Origin: Galeruca laticollis
Taxonomy: Eukaryota > Arthropoda > Insecta > Coleoptera > Chrysomelidae
Length of the DNA: 64,000 nucleotides
Assembly: GCA_963921935.1 (NCBI GenBank)
Contig: OY998180.1
Location: forward strand, 62,760,551 to 62,824,550
Direction of reading: 5' to 3'
Under the pieces are notes generated by a model, which had not been told where the DNA came from, did not search any database, and saw only the letters and a list, made by a program, of their open reading frames with translations. Shown here piece by piece: positions 1-10,087 of this stretch. Each line of letters starts with the position of its first letter. Positions within the stretch are counted from its first letter, which is position 1. The position numbers and the translations under genes are program-made.

Positions 1-16
1 AAAATTAGCACCGGAA

Positions 17-1012
17 ATGTGGAGAATTGGAACATGGAATGTTAGAAGTATTTTAGTAAAAGAAAAAGAATTAGAAGAAGAGTTTGAAAATACAAACTTG
101 AGAATACTAGCTATAACAGAGACAAAGAAAAAAGGACAAGGGATAGTGAATATGGATAATGGTCATATACTCATATATAGTGGCATTGAAAATGAGAAAA
201 GAGCGGCAGCAGGAGTTGCATGCATAATACATAAAAACTTAGAAGAACAAATTACTGGATGGACGGGATGGTCGGAAAGGTTACTGGTGATAGAAATGAA
301 AAATAAAAATATGGACACAAAAACTATAATAATTGTATATGGACCAAATGAAGACGATACAGTAGGAAATAAAGATAGGTTTTGGGAAGATCTAACTATG
401 GCTACAGAAAATGCAAAAGGGAAAATAATTATACTTGGAGATTTGAATAGCAGAGTGGGAATAAAAGATGACATTTACAGTACAGTGATAGGAAAACATG
501 GTGAAGCATTTAGGAATAATAATGGAGAACGGCTGTTGGATTTTTGCATATTACACAATTTTATTGTAACTAATACATTTTTCCAACATAAAGACATACA
601 TAAATATACACGTGTGATGGAAAGCAGAAATGAAAGGTCCATAATAGATTACATATTAGTGGAAAAGAGAAATAGAAAGGAAGTATTGGATACCAAAGTT
701 AGAAGAGGACCAGAAATGGGAAGTGACCACTATTTACTTGTAACAAAAATAAGAGAACAAGTAGAAATTTCAAATCATAATAGGCAAAAAGTAGAAAAAA
801 GAATAGAATATGAATCGGTCAGATCATACAAACTTCAAAACAAAGATATGGCAGAGAAATACAAAACGGCATTATCAGGAAAGTTCTTAAATAATTGTGA
901 TATAATGAAAAATGGAAATTTAGAAGAAATGTGGGATTATTTCAAAAAAACCGTTTTGGAAACCGCTAAAGAAATATGTGGTTGTAGCAAGAAAACTAAT
1001 AAGAAAAAATAA
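17..1012 (+). CDS. RTE ORF2, endonuclease half (ends at an in-frame stop)
   Basis: This is an exonuclease-endonuclease-phosphatase domain that would nick target DNA for target-primed reverse transcription. Visible motifs are GTWNVRS at residues 5-11, the metal-binding Glu in ITETK (about residue 35), GDLNSRVG (about 141-148) and the SDHYLL catalytic Asp-His motif (about 236-241). The frame continues past the TAA at 1010-1012 with TAWWTDEIK, which is normal linker sequence for these proteins and in the same frame as the RT half at 1109. The stop is therefore a single nonsense change inside one ORF, not a natural boundary. Confidence 0.85.
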   Translation: MWRIGTWNVRSILVKEKELEEEFENTNLRILAITETKKKGQGIVNMDNGHILIYSGIENEKRAAAGVACIIHKNLEEQITGWTGWSERLLVIEMKNKNMDTKTIIIVYGPNEDDTVGNKDRFWEDLTMATENAKGKIIILGDLNSRVGIKDDIYSTVIGKHGEAFRNNNGERLLDFCILHNFIVTNTFFQHKDIHKYTRVMESRNERSIIDYILVEKRNRKEVLDTKVRRGPEMGSDHYLLVTKIREQVEISNHNRQKVEKRIEYESVRSYKLQNKDMAEKYKTALSGKFLNNCDIMKNGNLEEMWDYFKKTVLETAKEICGCSKKTNKKK

Positions 1013-1108
1013 ACAGCTTGGTGGACGGATGAAATTAAAATAAAAGTAAAATTAAAAAAAGAAGCGTGGAAAATATATATAAATTACAGAACAACGAAAA
1101 ACTATGAA

Positions 1109-2929
1109 GTGTACAAAGAGAAGAGGAAAAAGGTGAAAGAGATGGTAACAGTAGCTAAAAGAAATCAGTGGAAAGAATTTGGCGAAAAAATGAAAAGCAA
1201 TAGTAAATCAAATCAAAAACTGTTTTACAAAACATTGAAGTTATTAAGAAAGGAAAAACCACAAGAAAAAACATGGATAAAAAATAAAAAAGGAGATATG
1301 CTAAGAAATGAAAACGAAGTAATTGATAGATGGAAAGAGTATTTTGAGGAATTACTAGGAGCAGACAACAGAATTCAGGACATTAACATAAAAAAGGATG
1401 CAATAATAGAAAATAAAGACATTGTAACTCTAAAAGAATTACAGGAAATAATACATGAATTGAAAAATGGAAAATCTCCAGGAATTGATAAATTAACAGC
1501 AGAAATGTTCAAAAATTTAGGGGAAACAGGAACAAAAATATTATTGACAATATACAACAGGGCGTGGAGTGAAGAACAGATTCCAGAAGATTGGAAGACA
1601 GCCTTAATAGTTCCAATATATAAAAAGGGGGATAGACAAGACTGCAATAATTATAGAGGAATAAATCTACTTGGTACTGCTATGAAAGTCTACGAGAAGA
1701 TTATAGACAGTAAGATAAGACCAGGGATAGAAAATACTCTCGAAGAATCGCAAAGTGGATTTAGAAGAGGGCGAAGCATCCAAGACCACATATTCACAGT
1801 GAAACAGATAATTGAGAAGTTCTCACAACAAGAAAAAGAGGTATATATGGGATTTATAGACATGGAAAAAGCTTTTGACAAAGTACCAAGGGAGAAGTTA
1901 TGGAAAGTACTAGAAGGAAGGGGAGTAAATTACAAAATAATAGATATAATCAAAAACATTTACAAAAATAATAGAAATTGTGTTATATACAGGAATAAAA
2001 CATCAGAACCATTTTCAACACAAGAAGGATTAAGGCAAGGAGGGGGACTAAGTCCATTATTATTTACAATTTTTATTGATGAAATAATTAAAAAATCGTC
2101 AACCAAAATGGCAAAACTACACATTGGATACAAACATTTAGGAAGAGTGGATATATCAGAAGCAGCTTTTGCAGATGATTTGATAATTATGGCAGGGATA
2201 GAGAAGGATTTACAAAAGAATATGGAAATATGGAGCACGGTATCGGATGAATTTGGAATGACAGTGAATCAAAGTAAAACCAAAGTTATGGTTATAGGAC
2301 CGAAACAAAAACATCTAAATATACAGTTAGAGGGAATACAAATTGAGCAAGTTAGAAGATATAAATACTTGGGAGTAGAAATAGAAGAAAATGGGACGCA
2401 GGAAGTCGAAATTAACAATAGAGTACAAAAAACGATGGAACTTTATCACACGATGAACTCGACATTCATAAATAAAAAGGAAATTTCCAAGAAAATGAAG
2501 TTAAATGTATTTAAAACAATTTACCGGCCAATATTAACATTCGGATGTGAATCTTGGGTTTTAACAAAGAGACAAAAGAGTCGAATACAAGCAGTTGAGA
2601 TGAAGTATCTTAGGCGAGTTAAAGGAGTCACAAAGAAAGACAAACTAAGAAGTACGGAAATAAGAGAAGACCTTGAAATAGAATCAACACTTAAATTTAT
2701 TGAAAAGAGACAATTAAGCTGGTGGGGACATTTACAAAGAATGAACGATACAAGACCAGTTAAAAAAGTATGGCAATCAAAAATACAAAAAAGAACGAAA
2801 AAGGGAAGACCAAAACAAACATGGGATGGTGTTATGGTAGGCATAATGCAAGAAAAAGGAAAAACATGGACAGAGGCAAAAACAATGGCAAGAGATAAAC
2901 AACAATGGGCTAAATTTGTACACGAATAA
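1109..2929 (+). CDS. RTE ORF2, reverse transcriptase half
   Basis: The RT copies element RNA at the nicked target. In order: GKSPGIDKLTAEMFKN (fingers), YRGINLLGTAMKVYEKII, SGFRRGRSIQDHIF, GFIDMEKAFDKVPR (first catalytic Asp), GLRQGGGLSPLLFTIFID, AFADDLIIM (catalytic DD, about residue 354), then YKYLGVEI and a thumb region. The C-terminal KKGRPKQTWDG motif is typical of RTE proteins. The 606 residues from this Met are open throughout. It shares a frame with 17-1012 and would be one protein without the stop. Craniofacial-development-protein-2-like names attached to such ORFs in insect annotations come from this element class. Confidence 0.88.
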   Translation: MYKEKRKKVKEMVTVAKRNQWKEFGEKMKSNSKSNQKLFYKTLKLLRKEKPQEKTWIKNKKGDMLRNENEVIDRWKEYFEELLGADNRIQDINIKKDAIIENKDIVTLKELQEIIHELKNGKSPGIDKLTAEMFKNLGETGTKILLTIYNRAWSEEQIPEDWKTALIVPIYKKGDRQDCNNYRGINLLGTAMKVYEKIIDSKIRPGIENTLEESQSGFRRGRSIQDHIFTVKQIIEKFSQQEKEVYMGFIDMEKAFDKVPREKLWKVLEGRGVNYKIIDIIKNIYKNNRNCVIYRNKTSEPFSTQEGLRQGGGLSPLLFTIFIDEIIKKSSTKMAKLHIGYKHLGRVDISEAAFADDLIIMAGIEKDLQKNMEIWSTVSDEFGMTVNQSKTKVMVIGPKQKHLNIQLEGIQIEQVRRYKYLGVEIEENGTQEVEINNRVQKTMELYHTMNSTFINKKEISKKMKLNVFKTIYRPILTFGCESWVLTKRQKSRIQAVEMKYLRRVKGVTKKDKLRSTEIREDLEIESTLKFIEKRQLSWWGHLQRMNDTRPVKKVWQSKIQKRTKKGRPKQTWDGVMVGIMQEKGKTWTEAKTMARDKQQWAKFVHE

Positions 2930-3050
2930 AATTCTATCTGGACCAAAGCATCAATGAAAAAATGAATATATGTCTTAAGTATAATGCGATGTAATTGAAA
3001 TAATTGTAAAAGTATACCCTACACCATATACTATGGTAATTGGGTTTCTG

Positions 3051-3054
<4 letters not shown>

Positions 3055-3102
<48 letters not shown>
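3055..3102. repeat. (TA)n tail of the RTE element
   Basis: An uninterrupted TA dinucleotide run directly after the 3' UTR of the LINE. It may be the element's own 3' simple repeat or the target. Confidence 0.9.
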
Positions 3103-3104
<2 letters not shown>

Positions 3105-3105
<1 letters not shown>

Positions 3106-4400
3106 AGAATCCAGTAGGGGCGGGGGTATTCGATGCCTAGGCTGTTTTTTCAACAGGGGCAACCTCGATGCCTATAATTTTTTCGATGGGGGATCTTCGA
3201 TGCCTAGATTTTTTCTACGTAACTATTTACTTGTATTCTTTAAATTATTTGCTGTTGTAGAAAAATTATAGTGTGCATCATGTGGAAAAAGTACTTTTCT
3301 CACTCGTGTGTTTGCGGCACTCTCCCTTCACAAACTTCCACACTTGTGAGAAAAGATGAACTTCCCCCGCTTGTTGCACAATATACTATTTTCTATAGCA
3401 ATTATAGAATTGACTCATTTCGATACGCTCAGGCGTGCGAAATGGCACATTTTCCACACGCTCCGCAGATCATTAAATAGTAACTAAAGGGCGCCGTAAA
3501 CATTACAGCAATTTTCTGCAATATAACCGTGTGCTCAAAAAATCTCACAATCTGTAGAAAGTAATAACATACCTTGTCAACAACAAACAATTACTATACA
3601 AACTTCTTCTTACAATAACACTTCCACTTCATCAAATAATCCTCCACTTATATTTAACAATTGTATAGTAACTAATAATTATACCGAACAAAAGTAGATA
3701 TGTTGTATTTATTAACAATGAAAAAAATAAACTAAAATGTTCAAATTTATTTGTGACTGTAAAGAAAAACTACAATAAAAGTTTCATATTTCCAATTTTT
3801 TTCTGCCTGTAGAAAGAATCGCATCTGGCACTCGTGGGAATTCGCAATTCCATACTCGTTTGATTCTGTAACGAGACGAAGTCGAGTGGTAAACACATTC
3901 AAACTGGTGTGGAATTATCTGCAGTCCGCACTCGTATCGATATATACTATTTTTTACAGCCATTATAGAATTCTCATCTTCCACACTCTCAGCAGTTCAT
4001 TAAATCGTTACTAGAGGGCACATTTTTGCAGTAAGGGGATACTCGATACCCAGACCTTTTCCAGTAGGAGAATCTTCGATGCCCAGACCTTTTCCAGTAG
4101 GAGAATCTTCGATGCCTAGGCGTTTCCAGTAGGGTTATCGTCGATACCTATACTTTTTCTATATAACTATTTACTTGTATTCTTTAAATTTGTGCAGTTG
4201 TAAGGAAAGAAATTTCTATTTTCTTTGTGACAGAAGAAAAAATCGCATCCGACACTCGTGTGAACTCGCAATTCCATACTAGTGTGAGTCGAAACACTCA
4301 CACTTATATGGACATAGCTTCATTCCGCACTCGCAATATGAGCAATATATGGTTTTGAAATTAGGTAAACTATGTGGAATACGTTACTTTTCATTGCAGT
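3105..4400. repeat. Degenerate direct-repeat region with TCGATGCC motifs
   Basis: Two clusters of a roughly 33 bp motif built on CCAGTAGG..AATCTTCGATGCC occur at 3108-3215 and 4034-4150. Both are followed by the same sequence (TATTTACTTGTATTCTTTAA, near 3225 and 4168). Between and after them, paired blocks rich in CACTCGTG, such as GCAATTCCATAC at 3845 and 4268 and ACAATATACTATTTT at 3378 against GATATATACTATTTT at 3940, show a longer unit repeated with heavy divergence. I find no convincing ORF here. Confidence 0.65.
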
Positions 4401-4493
4401 TGTAGAAAATAGTATATTAAGTATTAAGAACGGTAAGGGTTGTTTACCGGTCGACAGCAATGTTTGGAGGCTGAGCGTAGCGAACTGATTATA

Positions 4494-6515
4494 TTTTGAA
4501 GTCTTAGGCCAGGAGCACTACAGTTTGACATGGCTGTGTCGTGACGTAGATTAGATATTGGTTGGAATTTCTCGGATATCATCTGAGAAAAAAAATATGA
4601 AGGTCCGCCAGCTGAAAAAGTTGTGCTATTTGCAGGAAAAATCATAAACTGCAAAAAAACGCTAAAATCGCTCATTTTTTCCGATATTTCTCAATATAAC
4701 TCTTTAAATATGCAAAAAAGAGAAAAAAAGGATACCTACGAATTTGTTCTTCATGAAATTATCTACAAGATAGAATTGGTTTAAAATCTATATATCCAAT
4801 TTTTTCGTTGAGAAATGGCGATAAATGCAAAAAAATAGCTAAAAACGAGGTTATTTTAAAGCATTTGTTTCGCAGGTAAGAAATCATCCAATCACGCTAT
4901 AAATTGGGATTTAAGAACGTTATAGTATAAAACAATATGCCAAAGGCCGATTAAATTAGCCTGATAGTTTTTACATGAATCAATTTTTAATTTTTTTCCG
5001 TGAAAATATTAACGTCATTTTTGCGTTCATGCCAGGCTTACATTTTTGAGTTGTAATAGGCGCCGATTTCTCACAACTACTAAGACCTCTAAACTATAAT
5101 ACACAATAGTTATAGTTAACAATTTTTGAGTTTTTATCATTTTTTACGCGATTTTGAAAAGTTGAAATCGATGCTTCAAATCGAGCGCGGCGCAAAAAGT
5201 TGCTGTATCTCGGCTTCTATTGGGCCGATTTTGATAATTTTTTTTTAAATCGATGTAGCAAAATGAAAGAAACTCATTTTTCAGAATGGCGTCTACCAAT
5301 TATGACAATTTAAGCATCTACAGTAACTACTTATAATTTGGCATTTTTTTTATGTTGATAATAATCAATGATTATAATTATAAATTCGTATAGTTAAAAT
5401 AAAATAAAATAATATATTTATGTAAAAAAGTATAATACAATAATGTTGTAACAAAAAAGCGAAATATCATTATTTATTTTATGTAGATCTTATAATGAAA
5501 CAAAATATACCAATAATATACATAACAATTAATTGTACTACCTGTAATTTTGATTACTAATTATTTTAACTATACGAATTTGCAATGAACAACACAATCC
5601 TAGCATAGACATAATTGTAATCAATGATTATTATCAAAATAAAAAAATGCCAAATTATAAGTAGTTATTGTAGATGCTTAAATTGTCATAACTGGTAGAC
5701 ACCATTCTGAAAAATGAGTTTCTTTCATTTTGCTACATCGATTTAAAAAAAATCATCAAAATCGGCCCAATAGAAGCCGAGATACAGCAACTTTTTGCGC
5801 CGCGCTCGATTTGAAGTGTCGATTTCAACTTTTCAAAATAGCGTAAAAAAATAATAAAAACTTAAAAATTGTTCATTATAACTATTGTGTATTATAGTTT
5901 AGAGGTCTAAGTAGTTGTAAAAAAAACGGCGTCTATTACAACTCAAAAATGTAAGCCTGGCATGAACGCAAAAATGACGCTAATTTTATCGCGGAATTTA
6001 ATTAACCATTAATTCATTTAAAAACTATCAGGCCAATGTAATGGGCGTTTGGCATATTGTTGTATACTATAATAAGGTTCTTAAATCTCAATTTATAGCG
6101 TGATTGGATGATTTCTTATCTGCGAAATAAATGCTTTAAAATAACCTCGTTTTTAGCTACTTTTTTTGCATTTATCGCCCTTTTTCAACGAAAAAACTGA
6201 ATATATCGATTTCAAACCAATTCTATCTTGTAGAGAATTTCATAAAGAACAAATTCGTAATCATACTTTTTATCTCTATCTTGCATATTCAAAAAGTTAT
6301 ATTAAGAAATATCGGAAAAAATGAGCGATTTTTGCGTTTTTTTGCAGTTAATGATTTTTCCTGCAAATAGCACAACTTTTTCAGTTGGCGGACCTTCATA
6401 TTTACTTTTCTTACATGATTCTCGAGCAATTCCAACCAATATCTATTCTACGTCACGACACAGCCATATAAATTTTGGGGTCTAATTCTCCTGGACTACC
6501 TATACTTTGAACTTG
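4494..6515. repeat. Long palindrome (about 0.9-1 kb inverted arms, about 157 bp spacer)
   Basis: The left arm (4494-5403) reads as the reverse complement of the right arm (5561-6515). Checkpoints: GGCTGTGTCGTGACGTAGA at about 4531 pairs with TCTACGTCACGACACAGCC at about 6447; AGCCTGGCATGAACGCAAAA at about 5955 pairs with the left arm near 5030; AAATTCGTATAGTTAAAATAA at 5383 pairs with TTATTTTAACTATACGAATTT at 5561. The arms differ by scattered substitutions and small indels. This is foldback transposon architecture. No transposase is visible between the arms. Confidence 0.85.
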
Positions 6516-6542
6516 AATTTTCGATTAATTTACAAATATAAA

Positions 6543-6800
6543 ATGAGTGAGAGTGATACCGAAGTAGAAAAAGCGTGGCAAATAGGATGTGAAGCAATAA
6601 TCCCAGCAAAATACGGGAATCGCTATGAAAAAGTCTACAAAATGTTTAAAAATTGATGTGAGGAGAAGAGTGGTGCCAGTATTAATGAAAAAGTGTTGTT
6701 GGCATATTTTTTTCGGCGAAATGAGACATTGAAATCGCCTGTTATTCTTTGGGCAGAATATTCTATGTTGAAAAGCACTATTTATATTGTTCTGTTCGTT
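6543..6800 (+). pseudogene. Crypton-like tyrosine recombinase N-terminal fragment
   Basis: The reading frame opens MSESDTEVEKAWQIGCEAII, then RYEKVYKMFKN, a TGA where Trp is expected (6651-6653 region), KVLLAYFFRRNE and WAEYSMLKSTI. This order resembles the N-terminal SAM-like core-binding domain of the tyrosine-recombinase proteins found in many insect genomes and assigned to Cryptons. Similarity ends after STI and the frame runs into unrelated sequence, so the catalytic domain is missing. It starts 28 bases from the right edge of the palindrome. The family is identified from memory of the motif style. Confidence 0.55.
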
Positions 6801-6855
6801 TCTGTGCAACAAAAATATGAATCTTCTTATTTTTTTTTGTATGTAGGGTTAAGAT

Positions 6856-6911
6856 GTCGGTAAGTAACGTACTTACCGACGTCTGAACGGTAAGTAAATC
6901 ACTTACGGACG
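6856..6911. repeat. Two adjacent small hairpins (GTAAGT stems)
   Basis: GTCGGTAAGT at 6856-6865 and ACTTACCGAC at 6871-6880 form a perfect 10 bp stem with a 5-base loop. Immediately after, CGGTAAGT at 6888-6895 and ACTTACGG at 6901-6908 form a second, related stem. The two are diverged copies of one hairpin. Purpose unknown. Confidence 0.75.
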
Positions 6912-9266
6912 TTTTGGATTTAGAAACCAGTAAACACAACCTACCGTCCTGACAACCGATGCTGTAAATAAACAAAAAAGATCGACCGCGCAAAAAGGAA
7001 TATTATCTTATCCACAGTTCGTAGTTTTCCTGTATTGTGATTTTGCGAAAGTCGAACCGATTAACCCAATGGCTATATTTTAGCTGATGAGTAATAGAGA
7101 GAAAAAATCGTGGTAAACTCTGTATATAATGAAAATCTGATAACTGTACGGAGCAAAATAATAGTATCAGGACTATATTGATATTCGATCCCGAAAGGAA
7201 CCTAACATTTGTATATCGGTAATTTTTCCGTTGAATTCAAAACAATACTAAATATAAGTACCGTCCACAATTGCCAATAAAATATTATATTATCAACACA
7301 CTAACAATTCTATGACTACATCTTAATATCTCATGTCAAGACTACTATTCATATATCACTACAAACTTTTTCGTATCTTAAAACTTTTTTGACGTTTGCG
7401 TTATTTTTGTTTTTAGCATAGAATCAAACAACCACTCACCAGGTTTAAAGATTTGAAACCTCAGGAAATGAAACGTTCTAAGTTCGTTCCGGAAATAGCT
7501 TTGAAAACTTGCCATCTCGGTCTTTATCTTAAAGCCTTTTGCCATTCATTTTTATCCCGTTGAATAATGGTCTTAAATCAGAATTGTTGAGCTGTCGGAA
7601 AGCATTTCAGCTTTCTACATTTAAAGACTTCTATTAATGTTTATAAAGTTTTTCCTTATCTACAGTGGCGTACGATAGTTAACTTTAAAAAAGTATATTT
7701 TCCAAAAAACTTTGAAAGTTCTAAGAGATTGTTAATGATCAGTAGATAATAATTTATTATCAACTCATAGGGATTTGTCTTTTTGTGTCTTACTTTCTAG
7801 TTAGTTTCATGAACAAGCTATGGTCAATGATTCTCGGATTAGTGATCGTCTGGAAAACAAAGTTCCGGCGGAATTAACTATTTATAAAGCACAAAGGAGC
7901 ATTGGTGATGTTTCCTAACACGTTATTACGAAAACGTTCTATCTGGTACAACTCCCGAAGTTTGAATACATTCAATTCGTTTAATAAGTATTAGTAGTAC
8001 TAATTTTAAACCTCCTTTCTTACTTTAATTGTCGGCTAATATTATTTTTGAGTAATTTGGTTAGGCAATATAAGATATTGTATTTCACTGTCGAATCCCG
8101 ACGCCGCTGCTTACTCAAATCTTTTTCTGTTTTCCTTGGAATGCAATTTTGGTTCTTATTTTTTTGTGAGCCGACTACTTGAATGAGAATAATACTCTCA
8201 ATTTATGTAATGTCTCCAATCTTGGTGGGAAAAGAATTATCGACAAAAGTTTCCCTAGATTTTTGAATAGACTTGTGAAAGTACTGTTTTTATAAAGATC
8301 AAGTTAGGAACTTTTGGATACTTTATTTCTTTACTCATGCATCCTATCACGTTAATTGCCTCGAAACAATACCGAAAGTATATAAGGGAGTATAGTTGGA
8401 AAGGAGAGCACACTGGCATTTCGCTTTGTTCCATATTGCAGGTTTAACTGTTCCATCAGAAAAAGGTTGAGAAAATTATTCTACCTTCAGGTGCAATTAT
8501 AAGGAAATAATATCCTTGATTTAGAAATAGCTTGTAAATATAATTATTGATCTTAAATGACGAAGAGAAGTTTTTTCATTGATCCACTCACTCTGATCAT
8601 AGAATGAAATTTCCTTATATCAATGCAATTCGAAAACGATTCAGCTTGTTATACTTTATCTAATGTCAATGTGAAGGCATAAAAAAAGCAAGGTTGTTAG
8701 TTATTTTTTCTAAAATTTCTAGGCTGACTATACAATTGTTCTCCTTTATTCAGTAAACTGTTATTTCGGTATGTTCTTAGAAAGCTAATTTTGAAATATT
8801 TAAAAAAAAGATATATTTTTATTAGTCAGCAATAAGGCGTTCAAAATTGCTCAAAAAATTAATAATCTCAACCATTTTGTGTATATTACTAGCCCATTTG
8901 CTACGGACATTTTTCACGTGACATCGCTCATATCCGGGGGTATTTAGTTCTCTTGCATTCGTGCGTTTCCCGATCAGACTATATCCGCATATTTGCTCTA
9001 CGCGTTATATAGGTTAGGTGCGTATTTATGCGCCCATTTCAAAAAAGATTTCGAGGAAATAAGAGGGAAATGAATGGTTCAAGCTCAATATTTCTAAGAT
9101 AACATTTAAAGCAATGGATAGCACATAACGGAAAATTACACAACTGGCACTGATATGTCGTTCCTCTTCCGACCTGTTTTTTTATTGCAAACAACACATC
9201 TTTTCCTGGATTGTTTACTTTTATGATATTTTTGTAAATGCGAGAAAAAATGTCTTGCAGTCAATC
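6912..9266. other. Unassigned AT-rich sequence
   Basis: No ORF of convincing length, no RNA gene and no clear repeat structure was recognised on either strand. A slightly more GC-rich patch at 8890-9020 follows the 3' side of the piggyBac relic on the minus strand and could be its terminal region, but no matching inverted end was found. Confidence 0.5.
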
Positions 9267-9945
9267 TCAGAGGTGAATCTTCATTTGCTTACTTGAAGGT
9301 CGCGGAATTTCTATATGGTGTTTGACAAGGATCTGCTTCACTAATAAAAGTTGAAAATCTGCTATGGATATATAGCTGCCGTTTTTCATCTTATAAACTA
9401 CATGTGCAGTCAAGAGCGACATATCAAGAAGTTGAACCAATACTTTCCTACACCACTTTACGCTTTTGCCTACAGAGTCAATGGAACTTTGTAACATGTC
9501 ATTGCGGTCTACTGCACCCATGCTTGCATTATAACCCATTATCACCTTTAGCTTTGAAATGTATTTCGTCGTTTTATGTTCAATTTTTTTCTGTGACATC
9601 AATCTCTGGAGTATGAAAGTTACTCTGCATACCACCTCCCGTTTGTCCTGCCATTTTGGGTCCAATAGCTTATATAAGGTGTAGAATTGTCACCTTTGTT
9701 TAGCTTAGTATTCAACTGCGGCATGTTTTTAATATTCTTCTTCACTGTGCCACATGCGTTTGCTTTTTTTCTGGCCAAAATAAATTAAACAAATTTGGGA
9801 TAGTATACCAATTGTCTATATAGAGAGTGGGCTCAGCATTTATGCATTTTTCTGTTAAAATCAGTACGATGTTTTCTGATATCTCTACATCATCAGCTTC
9901 TTCCTTGATATCAGTTAGGGTTCCATAATATATTATACATTTCAA
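9267..9945 (-). pseudogene. piggyBac transposase relic, C-terminal half
   Basis: Two minus-strand segments carry piggyBac (DDE_Tnp_1_7) motifs. Upstream is TLYIDNWYTIPNLFNLF, the conserved DNWYTSP-type region with a catalytic Asp. After a decayed gap comes GYNASMGAVDRNDMLQSS, matching the conserved DYNxxMGGVDxxD block with the third catalytic Asp, then a C-terminal LLDMSLLTAHVVYKMKNG stretch. The Cys-rich C-terminal finger is not seen. The coding stretch abuts a (TA)n run at its 5' side. The N-terminal part of a similar protein lies on the same strand at 18384-19080. Confidence 0.8.
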
Positions 9946-9951
9946 TACAAT

Positions 9952-10051
<100 letters not shown>

Positions 10052-10087
10052 TATATAAATAAATATATTAATATATATTTATATGAA

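Larger units (their letters stand above)
1..3102 (+). mobile_element. RTE-type non-LTR retrotransposon, left end cut by the window edge
   Basis: A LINE whose second ORF encodes an apurinic-type endonuclease followed by a reverse transcriptase, then a short 3' tail of about 125 bases and a (TA)n run. A short 3' UTR ending in a simple repeat is the usual form of RTE-clade elements. There is no poly(A). Base 1 is already at the start of the endonuclease, so any 5' UTR or first ORF lies outside the window. The only clear lesion in the coding region is one in-frame TAA at 1010-1012, so the copy is fairly young. The clade is assigned from motif spacing and style, not from a tree. Confidence 0.85.

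Noticed and set aside
2521..2946. Minus-strand ORFs lying under the RTE coding region (also 163-474, 1375-1647, 1690-1881, 1960-2238)
   Set aside because: They are antisense shadows of an A-rich plus-strand ORF with no motifs of their own.
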